From: an uncultured Acetobacteraceae bacterium
GTDB taxonomy: Bacteria > Pseudomonadota > Alphaproteobacteria > Acetobacterales > Acetobacteraceae
Length of the DNA: 13,697 nt
Direction: 5' to 3'
Assembly: GCA_903839965.1 (NCBI GenBank)
Contig: CAIMEK010000567.1
Location: 1 to 13,697 of the forward strand
The notes beneath the pieces are model-generated. The model made no database searches. It was not told where the DNA came from and saw only the letters and a program-made list of their open reading frames with translations. The translations under genes and the position numbers were made by a program. Below are positions 1-5,783 of this stretch, piece by piece. Each line of letters opens with the position of its first letter. Within the stretch, counting starts at the first letter, position 1.

Positions 1-154
1 CGGCGTGCGGGCGGCCGCCGGGCGCGGTGACGGCGCGGCCGACCACGCGGCCGTCGCGTACCAGCACGCAGCCGACCGAGGGATTGGGCCAAGCATTGCC
101 AAGGCCCCGCTGCGCCAGGCCCAGCGCGGCCCGCATGTGTGCAAGATCGTCCAT
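1..154 (-). CDS. ribD: RibD, N-terminal 51 residues (cut by window edge)
   Basis: This is the start of the bifunctional riboflavin-biosynthesis deaminase/reductase, a cytoplasmic enzyme. It deaminates the pyrimidine formed from GTP and then reduces its ribosyl side chain. Only the beginning of the N-terminal cytidine-deaminase-like domain is present. It shows an HMRAALGLAQRG helix, then the conserved PNPSVGCVLV strand, then TAPGGRPHA, where His50 is the first zinc ligand of the expected HAE motif and the window ends. The ATG at 154 lies 8 bases after the nrdR stop. The Shine-Dalgarno is weak, so translation may depend on coupling with nrdR. It is the last visible gene of the rpiB-glyA-nrdR-ribD operon. 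nrdR next to ribD is a common bacterial arrangement. The reductase domain cannot be assessed here. Confidence 0.93.
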   Translation of the reverse strand, partial: MDDLAHMRAALGLAQRGLGNAWPNPSVGCVLVRDGRVVGRAVTAPGGRPHA

Positions 155-162
155 CCGACCGG

Positions 163-618
163 CTATGTGGGCTCGCCGAGTTCGCCAAGGAAGGTCTCGA
201 AATCCTTGGCCTCGCGGAAGTTGCGGTAGACCGAGGCGAAACGGACATAGGCGACCGCGTCGACCTCCTTCAGGGTCTCCATGACCAGCTCGCCGATCTG
301 CTTGCTGGGGATGTCGGTTTCGCCGGAGGCTTCGAGCTGGCGGACGATGCCGTTGACGATGCGCTCGATGCGTTCCTCCTGCACCGGGCGCTTGCGCAGC
401 GCGATCCGCACGGAATGGGCCAGCTTGTCGCGGTCGAACGGCACCCGGCGGCCATCGGACTTGATGACGGTGAGTTCGCGCAGCTGCACCCGCTCGATGG
501 TGGTGAAACGCTGGCTGCAGGCGGTGCAGAAGCGGCGGCGACGGATCGCCGAGCCGTCCTCGCTGGGGCGGCTGTCCTTCACCTGGGTGTCGTCATGGCC
601 GCAGAACGGGCAATACAT
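163..618 (-). CDS. nrdR: Transcriptional repressor NrdR
   Basis: This 151-residue protein has the usual NrdR length and is a nucleotide-sensing repressor of ribonucleotide reductase operons. The N-terminal zinc ribbon is complete: C3 and C6 in MYCPFCGHDD, and C31 and C34 in RRRRFCTACSQRFTT. The arginine-rich strand RRRRF and RFTTIER are family hallmarks. An ATP-cone domain fills about residues 47-137, starting VIKSDGRRVPFDRDKL and including the YVRFASVYRNF segment. The start is fixed by the MYCPFC opening and an AAGGGG Shine-Dalgarno about 10 bases upstream. The gene begins 23 bases after the glyA stop and ends 8 bases before ribD. The frame stays open upstream through glyA, but that extension has no family similarity. 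No NrdR operator pair or nrd target gene was seen in the window, so its targets lie elsewhere. Confidence 0.97.
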   Translation of the reverse strand: MYCPFCGHDDTQVKDSRPSEDGSAIRRRRFCTACSQRFTTIERVQLRELTVIKSDGRRVPFDRDKLAHSVRIALRKRPVQEERIERIVNGIVRQLEASGETDIPSKQIGELVMETLKEVDAVAYVRFASVYRNFREAKDFETFLGELGEPT

Positions 619-641
619 GTGGGTCGGACCCCTTCGCGCCC

Positions 642-1943
642 TTAGCTGCCCTCGCGCGGGTAGATCGGGAAGCGCCCGCACAGCGCCAGCACGCGCTCGC
701 CGACCGCCCGCTCGGCCGCCGTGTTGGTGCCGTCGTTGGAATTCGACAGCCCCTCCAGCACCTCGCCGATCATCCGGCCGACCTCGGCGAATTCGGCCGC
801 GCCGAAGCCGCGGGTGGTGGCGGCCGGGGTGCCCAGCCTGAGCCCGGAGGTGATCGCCGGCTTTTCGGGGTCGAACGGAATGGCGTTCTTGTTGGCGGTG
901 ATGTGGGCACGGTCGAGGCTGGCCTCGGCCGCCTTGCCGGTGACGCGCTTGGGGCGCAGGTCCACCAGCATCAGGTGGCTGTCGGTGCCGCCGGTGACGA
1001 TCGCCAGGCCCTGCTCGACCAGCACGGCGGCGAGCGTTTTGGCGTTGTCCGCCACCGCCTGCTGGTAGGCGCGGAACTGCGGCGTCAGCGCCTCGCCGAA
1101 GGCGGCCGCCTTGGCGGCGATGACGTGCATCAGCGGACCGCCCTGCAGGCCGGGGAACACGGCGCTGTTGATCTTCTTGGCAATGTCGGCGTCGTTGGTC
1201 AGCACCATGCCGCCGCGCGGGCCGCGCAGCGTCTTGTGGGTGGTGGTGGTCACCACATGGGCGTGCGGCAGCGGGCTGGGGAACAGGCCGGCAGCCACCA
1301 GCCCGGCGAAATGCGCCATGTCGACCATGAAGAAGGCGCCCACTTCGTCGGCGACGGCACGGATGCGGGGGAAATCGATCACCCGCGGATAGGCCGAGCC
1401 GCCGGCGATGATCAACCGCGGACGCTCGGCGCGGGCCAGCCGCTCCAGCTCGTCGTAGTCGAGCACCCCGTCCTCGCGGCGGACGCCGTATTGCACCGCG
1501 CGGAACCATTTGCCGGACAGGTTCGGCGCCGCGCCGTGGGTGAGGTGGCCGCCGGCGGCCAGGCTCATGCCGAGGACGGTGTCGCCCGGGGTCAGCAGGG
1601 CGAGGAAGACGGCCTGGTTGGCCTGCGCGCCGGAATGCGGCTGCACGTTGGCGAAACCGCAGGAAAACAGCTTCTTGGCGCGCTCGATGGCGAGCGTTTC
1701 GGCGACGTCCACCTCGACGCAGCCGCCGTAGTAGCGCCGTCCCGGATAGCCCTCGGCGTATTTGTTGGTAAGAACAGAACCTTGCGCCTCCAGCACCGCG
1801 CGGGAGACGATGTTCTCGCTGGCGATCAGCTCGATGCCGTCCTGCTGGCGGGCCAGCTCGCGGCCAATGGCGGCGGCCAGCTCGGGATCGGTTTCGGCGA
1901 GCGGGGCGGTGAAGAAACGCTGCAGCATCGCGGCGTCGTTCAT
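642..1943 (-). CDS. glyA: Serine hydroxymethyltransferase
   Basis: This cytoplasmic PLP enzyme interconverts serine plus tetrahydrofolate with glycine plus methylene-tetrahydrofolate, the main source of one-carbon units. It has 433 residues, the normal bacterial length. Visible marks are IELIASENIVS (about 38-48), the substrate-entry region NKYAEGYPGRRYYGG (60-74), PHSGAQAN (102-109), and the aspartate/histidine strand MVDMAHFAG (206-214). The PLP-lysine motif is VTTTTHKTLRGPRGG, with Lys237 as the Schiff-base residue. SGLRLGTPA(A)TTRG near residue 366 is also typical. The start ATG at 1943 has GGAGGAAAG just upstream and overlaps the rpiB stop in an ATGA quartet, so translation is probably coupled. 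The gene is followed by nrdR after 23 bases. Nothing looks broken. Confidence 0.98.
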   Translation of the reverse strand: MNDAAMLQRFFTAPLAETDPELAAAIGRELARQQDGIELIASENIVSRAVLEAQGSVLTNKYAEGYPGRRYYGGCVEVDVAETLAIERAKKLFSCGFANVQPHSGAQANQAVFLALLTPGDTVLGMSLAAGGHLTHGAAPNLSGKWFRAVQYGVRREDGVLDYDELERLARAERPRLIIAGGSAYPRVIDFPRIRAVADEVGAFFMVDMAHFAGLVAAGLFPSPLPHAHVVTTTTHKTLRGPRGGMVLTNDADIAKKINSAVFPGLQGGPLMHVIAAKAAAFGEALTPQFRAYQQAVADNAKTLAAVLVEQGLAIVTGGTDSHLMLVDLRPKRVTGKAAEASLDRAHITANKNAIPFDPEKPAITSGLRLGTPAATTRGFGAAEFAEVGRMIGEVLEGLSNSNDGTNTAAERAVGERVLALCGRFPIYPREGS

Positions 1944-2401
1944 GCGGGCTTTCCTCCGGACGGGGCCAGCTTGGCCAGGCGCGCTTCGTGGCGGCCACCT
2001 TCGTAGGTGGTGGCGAGGAAGGCGCGCAGGATGGCCAACGCCATGTCCTCGCCGATCAGGCGGCCGCCCATGGCGAGCACGTTGGCATTGTTGTGGGCGC
2101 GCGTCAGCGTCGCCGTCACCGGCTCGGAGGCAACCGCGCAGCGGATGCCCGGGTGACGGTTGGCGGCGATCGACATGCCGATGCCGGTGGCGCAGACCAG
2201 CACGCCGAAGCGCGCCTGGCCGCTCTCCACGGCGCGGCAGACGGCGTGGGCATAGTCGGGGTAGTCCACCCGGCCCCCGGCGTCGGGGCCGAGGTCGAGC
2301 ACCGCATGCCCGCCCTCGCGCAGCGCGCCGGCCAGGACGGACTTCAGTGAAAACCCGGCATGGTCGCTGCCGATAGCTATGGTGAGCGGATCGGGTGACA
2401 T
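1940..2401 (-). CDS. rpiB: Ribose-5-phosphate isomerase B
   Basis: This 153-residue RpiB/LacAB-family isomerase interconverts ribose 5-phosphate and ribulose 5-phosphate in the cytoplasm. The Rossmann-like opening IAIGSDHAGFSLK carries the substrate-binding Asp13-His14. VDYPDYA (46-52) is conserved. The active-site loop is VLVCATGIGMSIAANR, with Cys70 as the expected catalytic base. The ring-opening His is in RAHNNANVLAMGGR (His103). It is the promoter-proximal gene of the minus-strand operon, and its stop overlaps the glyA start by 4 bases. The start at 2401 gives the standard N-terminus, but I see no strong Shine-Dalgarno in front of it. LacA/LacB is unlikely because the gene stands alone beside glyA, as is usual for rpiB in alphaproteobacteria. 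Confidence 0.96.
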   Translation of the reverse strand: MSPDPLTIAIGSDHAGFSLKSVLAGALREGGHAVLDLGPDAGGRVDYPDYAHAVCRAVESGQARFGVLVCATGIGMSIAANRHPGIRCAVASEPVTATLTRAHNNANVLAMGGRLIGEDMALAILRAFLATTYEGGRHEARLAKLAPSGGKPA

Positions 2402-2472
2402 GGCGGGCGTGGTCTAGCACTCGGGAGCCGGACGAGGAAAGGCCAGGTGACCCCTGCGCCGGGCATGGCGGG

Positions 2473-2500
2473 TTGTTTCCCGGCCCACCCCGGCTATCAT
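2473..2500 (+). promoter_or_regulatory. Possible sigma-70-type promoter for the enolase-superfamily gene
   Basis: TTGTTT at 2473-2478 and TATCAT at 2495-2500 are separated by 16 bases. The second hexamer is a 5/6 match to the -10 consensus and the first a 3/6 match to the -35. They lie in the 204-base divergent space between rpiB and the plus-strand gene, which would leave a leader of about 100 bases before the ATG at 2606. This region is less GC-rich than its surroundings. I found no convincing counterpart for rpiB on the other strand. Confidence 0.35.
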
Positions 2501-2523
2501 GACGCTCGTTGAATGAAAATAGC

Positions 2524-2565
2524 GCCTGCCGGCAAGTCGCCCGGCGTGCAGCAATGCCTGCCGGC
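2524..2565 (+). repeat. Pair of 10-base direct repeats in the leader
   Basis: GCCTGCCGGC occurs at 2524-2533 and again at 2556-2565, exactly 32 bases apart (about three helical turns). Both copies are downstream of the possible promoter and upstream of the ribosome-binding site at 2594-2600. The spacing and placement would suit two operator half-sites on one face of the DNA. In DNA this GC-rich, chance is also possible. Confidence 0.4.
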
Positions 2566-2605
2566 CGACCCTCAATACCGGCGAGGTCAGTCCAGGAGGA
2601 GCGAA

Positions 2606-3718
2606 ATGCAGCACAAGATCAAGTCGATGAGCGTGCACCTGGTGTCCGTGCCGGTGCCCCCGGGGCTGGCGGATTCCACCTGGAAGATCGAGCGGGCGGG
2701 CTTCACGGTCGTCCGGGTGGTGACCGACCAGGGGCTGGAAGGGCACGGTGTCACCTACAACGACGGCGGCGGCGCCGATGCCGTCCGCAGCCTGGTGATG
2801 CGCAGCATCGCGCCGGCGCTGGCCGGGCGGGACCCGCTGGAGACGGAAGTCATCTGGCAGGACCTCACCCGCGAGTTCCGCGGCATCGGCCGCAAGGGGC
2901 TGACGTTCTGCGCGCTCAGCGCGGTCGACATCGCGCTGTGGGACCTCAAGGGCAAGATCCTCGGCCTGCCGCTGTACCGGCTGCTCGGCGGCAACAACCC
3001 CACCGTGGCGGTGTATGCCAGCGGCGGCTGGACCTCGCATTCGGAGGAGGCGCTGGTCGAGGAAATGCGCGGTATGGTCGCGCAGGGCTACCGCACCGTG
3101 AAGATGAAGGTGGGCGTGGAAGGCGGGCGCAACCCGCAGCGCGACGCCCGGCGCGTGCGCCGCGTGCGCGAGGCGATCGGGCCGGACGTGGCGCTGCTGG
3201 CCGACGCCAACAACTGCTGGGACACCGCGACCGCCGTGCGCTTCGCCAACAGCGTGCGCGAGTGCGACCTGTTCTGCCTGGAAGAGCCGGTGATGGCCGA
3301 CGACATCCCGGGGCTGGCGCGCTTCAAGCAGGGCACCGACACGCCGCTGGCGACCGGCGAGCACGAATACACCAAGTACGGGCTGCGCGACCTGGTGCTG
3401 GCCGAGGCGGTGGACATCGTGCAGATCGACGTGGCGCGGACCGGCGGCATCACCGAGATGCTGAAGGTTTCCGCCATCGTGCAGGCCTGGAACCTGAAAC
3501 TGGCGCCGCATGCGATGGAATACATGCACATGCACCTGGTGGCGGCGCTGCCGAATTCGCTGTTCGTCGAGCGGCTGAACTTCTTCGAGCCGCTGGCCGC
3601 CAACCTCTACCGCAACGCGCCGGTTCCCGCGGGCGGCTTCCTGCGCGTTCCCGAGGCGCCGGGGCTCGGCCTCGAACTGAACCTCGATTTCCTCAAGGAG
3701 AGCGACGCGCGGGAGTGA
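2606..3718 (+). CDS. Mandelate racemase/muconate lactonizing-type enolase-superfamily enzyme
   Basis: The protein has 370 residues. It belongs to the enolase superfamily, whose members abstract the alpha-proton of a carboxylate on Mg2+ to racemise, cycloisomerise or, most often, dehydrate sugar acids. All mandelate-racemase-subgroup residues are visible in order: the base motif Lys166-Met-Lys168 (TVKMKVG), metal ligands Asp200 (LLADANN), Glu226 (CLEEPV) and Glu252 (ATGEHEY), and the Asp275 (VQIDVARTGG) / His302 (APHAMEY) dyad. The N-terminal capping domain spans about 1-130 and includes ALWDLKGKILGLPLYRLLGG. AGGAGGA ends 5 bases before the ATG at 2606, which decides that start over an in-frame ATG at 2513. 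A hairpin follows the stop. The next gene downstream is a PanE-like dehydrogenase, and an organic-anion MFS transporter is nearby, so a sugar-acid or hydroxy-acid dehydratase is my best guess. The substrate cannot be read from sequence. Confidence 0.92.
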   Translation: MQHKIKSMSVHLVSVPVPPGLADSTWKIERAGFTVVRVVTDQGLEGHGVTYNDGGGADAVRSLVMRSIAPALAGRDPLETEVIWQDLTREFRGIGRKGLTFCALSAVDIALWDLKGKILGLPLYRLLGGNNPTVAVYASGGWTSHSEEALVEEMRGMVAQGYRTVKMKVGVEGGRNPQRDARRVRRVREAIGPDVALLADANNCWDTATAVRFANSVRECDLFCLEEPVMADDIPGLARFKQGTDTPLATGEHEYTKYGLRDLVLAEAVDIVQIDVARTGGITEMLKVSAIVQAWNLKLAPHAMEYMHMHLVAALPNSLFVERLNFFEPLAANLYRNAPVPAGGFLRVPEAPGLGLELNLDFLKESDARE

Positions 3719-3734
3719 ACCGCGGCGTCGACGT

Positions 3735-3758
3735 CCCGCCGGGGTAACGCCCGGCGGG
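3735..3758 (+). terminator. Strong hairpin after the enolase-superfamily gene
   Basis: CCCGCCGGG (3735-3743) and CCCGGCGGG (3750-3758) form a perfect 9-base-pair stem with a 6-base loop, starting 16 bases after the stop codon. The stem is all G/C. Only a short TTT at 3766-3768 follows, so it is a poor classical intrinsic terminator. It may act as a weak terminator, an attenuator between this gene and the next, or a 3'-end stabiliser. Confidence 0.55.
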
Positions 3759-3787
3759 GGGCGGGTTTGGCAATCGGGCTTTCCGGT

Positions 3788-3799
3788 GGCAAGCTTGCC
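3788..3799. promoter_or_regulatory. 12-base perfect palindrome before the PanE-like gene
   Basis: GGCAAGCTTGCC is a perfect inverted repeat whose end lies 25 bases before the chosen start at 3825. It sits between the preceding hairpin and the gene, where an operator or a second promoter would be expected. I saw no second copy elsewhere in the window. If translation began at the alternative in-frame GTG at 3786, the palindrome would be inside the gene. Confidence 0.3.
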
Positions 3800-3824
3800 G
3801 GATCAACCCATGACGGGAACTGCA

Positions 3825-4739
3825 ATGCGCATACTGGTGCTCGGAGCCGGCGCGATCGGCGGCTATTACGGCGGACGGCTGGCGGCGGCCGGGGTGGACG
3901 TAACCTTCCTGGTGCGGCCGCGCCGCGCCGAGCAACTGGCGCGGGACGGGCTGGTCATCCACAGCCCGCTCGGCGACGTGGCGGTGCCGGCCAAGACGGT
4001 ACTGCGCGAGACCGCGGGTGCCGGCTGGGACGCGATCATCCTGGCCTGCAAGTCGTTCGACCTCGACGACGCCATCGCCACCCTCCGCCCGATCGCCGCC
4101 GGCGCGCTGATCATCCCGCAGCTCAACGGCATCCGCCACCTCGACGCGCTGGACGCCGCCTTCGGGCCCGACAACGTCGCCGGCGGGGTCACGCTGATTG
4201 CCGTGACCCTCGATGCCGACGGCTCCGTCCGCCACCTGGCCAAGGTGCATGGCTTCGCGCACGGCCCGCGCTCCCCGGCGCAGCGCGCGCGTGCCGAGCG
4301 GCTGCAGGGCGAACTGGCCAAGGCCGCGTTCGCGCCCGTGCTGTCGGACAACATCATGCTGGGGATGTGGGAGAAATGGGTGTTCATCTGCACGCTGGCC
4401 AGCCTGTGCAGCCTGCTGCGCGGCAATGTCGGCCAGATCTCCCGCACCCAGGACGGCACGGCGCTGATGCTGGAGATGCTCGATGAGTGCGCCGGGGTAG
4501 CCGAGGCCGCCGGCTACGCGCCGCGCGCCCGCTTCCTCGACGATACGCGCAAGCGGCTGACCGATCGCGATTCGGACTTCGCCGCTTCCATGGGGCGCGA
4601 CATCCAACGCGGTCTGCCGATCGAGGCCGACCATATCGTCGGCGACATGCTGGCGCGGGCCCGCGCGGCCGGCCAGCCGGCGCCGCTGCTGCGCGTCGCC
4701 TATGCCCACCTGCAGGCCTACGCCGCGTCGCGCGGCTGA
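3825..4739 (+). CDS. Ketopantoate reductase (PanE/ApbA)-family oxidoreductase, probably a catabolic paralogue
   Basis: This 304-residue protein has the two-domain PanE/ApbA fold. The N-terminal Rossmann domain opens with MRILVLGAGAIGGYYGG, the dinucleotide-binding GxGxxG. Lys76 (ACKSFD), Asn101 (PQLNGIRH), the catalytic lysine Lys184 (MWEKWVF), Ser255 and Glu267 (LPIEADHI) align with E. coli K72, N98, K176, S244 and E256. However, the asparagines at K+4 and K+8 (E. coli N180 and N184, pantoate contacts) are Ile188 and Ala192. A 2-keto-acid reductase or hydroxy-acid dehydrogenase other than pantothenate-pathway PanE is therefore likely. The ATG at 3825 gives the canonical N-terminus, with a modest GGGAA upstream; in-frame ATG 3810 and GTG 3786 are alternatives. 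It follows the enolase-superfamily gene and converges with the PAL-like gene 20 bases away. Confidence 0.88.
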   Translation: MRILVLGAGAIGGYYGGRLAAAGVDVTFLVRPRRAEQLARDGLVIHSPLGDVAVPAKTVLRETAGAGWDAIILACKSFDLDDAIATLRPIAAGALIIPQLNGIRHLDALDAAFGPDNVAGGVTLIAVTLDADGSVRHLAKVHGFAHGPRSPAQRARAERLQGELAKAAFAPVLSDNIMLGMWEKWVFICTLASLCSLLRGNVGQISRTQDGTALMLEMLDECAGVAEAAGYAPRARFLDDTRKRLTDRDSDFAASMGRDIQRGLPIEADHIVGDMLARARAAGQPAPLLRVAYAHLQAYAASRG

Positions 4740-4759
4740 GCGCCGGCCGCGGCAAAACT

Positions 4760-5758
4760 TCAGCCGGAGCGCCGGAACTTCTGGAACGCGTGCGGCGTCA
4801 GCGGGGCCAGCAGGGCGACCGCACCGCCGCGCAGGATGACCTCGCCGACGTAAAGATCGCCCCTGGAATCGCACCACAGCCCGTGCGGGGCGATGAAGTT
4901 TCCGGGCAGAATGGGATCGGGGCCGCCGAAGCGGGCGACCACCGTGCCGTCCGGATCGCACACCGTCACCCGCGCCACCGGGTCGTGGCCTGGGGGCGGA
5001 TGCTGCATGGACCTGTCGTGGAGGTGGTGGAGCACCCGCTTGGACCAGGCCAGCTCGGCGATATGGATGAAGTCCTGCTCGTCGATGAAGATGTCGGTCG
5101 GCCGGCCGACCCAGTCCCAGGATTTCAGGAACACGCCGTTGGCGGTGAACACCTGCACGCGTGAGTTTTCCCGGTCGGCGACATAGACACGGCCGGAGCT
5201 GTCCACGGCGACGGCGTGCGGCAGGTTGAATTCCCCCGGCCCGTTGCCGGGCTGGCCCCACGACGCCAGGTGCGTACCGTCGGCGGCGAAGCGGTGCACC
5301 CGCGCGTTGCCGTAGCCATCGCTGATGTAAAGGTCGCCGTTGCGGCCCTTGGCGACATTGGTGACCCGGTTGAATGGCTTGCCGCCGTAGAGCACCGGGC
5401 ATGCCCCGACCTTGTAGCCGGTGTCGGCCGCCACGCCGGCCTCGCCGAGCGTCATCTTGATGTTGCCGTCGGGGTCGCAGATGCGCACCGTATGGTCGTA
5501 ATCGTCCGCCAGGTACAGCACGTCCTCGCGGTCGATGAAGATGCCGTGCGGGCTGCTGAACACGCCCTTGCCCCAGGCGTTGAGGAACTTGCCTTCCTTG
5601 TCGAAGATGATGACGGGCCACTCGCCGCGGCAGAACACGTAGACCCGGTCGCGGGAGTCGACGGCGACTCCCGCCACCTCGACGAACGACATGCCTTCGG
5701 GCAGGTGCTCCCAGCCCTCGATCACCTCGAATTCGAACTTGTGCGGACCCTTGGCCAT
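4760..5758 (-). CDS. NHL-repeat beta-propeller, PAL-like (peptidyl-alpha-hydroxyglycine alpha-amidating lyase family)
   Basis: This 332-residue protein is built of NHL repeats, for example GVAVDSRDRVYVFCRG, HGIFIDREDVLYLADD, HAVAVDSSGRVYVADREN and HGLWCDSRGDLYVGEV, and should form a six-bladed propeller. PAL splits peptidyl-hydroxyglycine into an amidated peptide and glyoxylate at a zinc site. Three PH motifs give His71, His181 and His292, matching the PAL zinc histidines. Arg44 (VFCRGE), Tyr149 (SDGYGN) and Arg196 (ADREN) match the remaining active-site residues I recall from rat PAL. No signal peptide or membrane segment is seen, so it is probably cytoplasmic, unlike animal PAL. The start at 5758 has AGGGAGA 7-8 bases upstream. 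It lies 25 bases after the MFS gene on the same strand, probably one operon. An SMP-30-type lactonase is a less likely alternative; the true substrate is unknown. Confidence 0.85.
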   Translation of the reverse strand: MAKGPHKFEFEVIEGWEHLPEGMSFVEVAGVAVDSRDRVYVFCRGEWPVIIFDKEGKFLNAWGKGVFSSPHGIFIDREDVLYLADDYDHTVRICDPDGNIKMTLGEAGVAADTGYKVGACPVLYGGKPFNRVTNVAKGRNGDLYISDGYGNARVHRFAADGTHLASWGQPGNGPGEFNLPHAVAVDSSGRVYVADRENSRVQVFTANGVFLKSWDWVGRPTDIFIDEQDFIHIAELAWSKRVLHHLHDRSMQHPPPGHDPVARVTVCDPDGTVVARFGGPDPILPGNFIAPHGLWCDSRGDLYVGEVILRGGAVALLAPLTPHAFQKFRRSG

Positions 5759-5783
5759 GTCACGTCTCCCTAAAGCCGCGTTG

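Noticed and set aside
903..2006. 367-residue plus-strand open frame opposite glyA
   Set aside because: It mirrors glyA codons on the opposite strand, with His/Gly/Val/Ala-rich composition and no domain. It is an antisense shadow.
163..2420. Long minus-strand open frames joining nrdR with upstream sequence (to about 1998) and glyA with upstream sequence (to about 2420)
   Set aside because: The extensions run out of frame through glyA and rpiB, are Arg/Ala/Gly-rich and match no family. The open frames are a product of high GC; internal starts with Shine-Dalgarno sites explain the genes.
2414..3535. 373-residue minus-strand open frame opposite the enolase-superfamily gene
   Set aside because: It is His/Arg-rich and has no recognisable motif, while the opposite strand carries a complete enzyme with all catalytic residues.
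4731..4751. Possible bidirectional terminator hairpin (CGCGGC ... GCCGCG) between the PanE-like and PAL-like genes
   Set aside because: The stem is only 6 base pairs, starts inside the coding sequence and has no T-tract on either side. Such stems are frequent by chance at this GC content.
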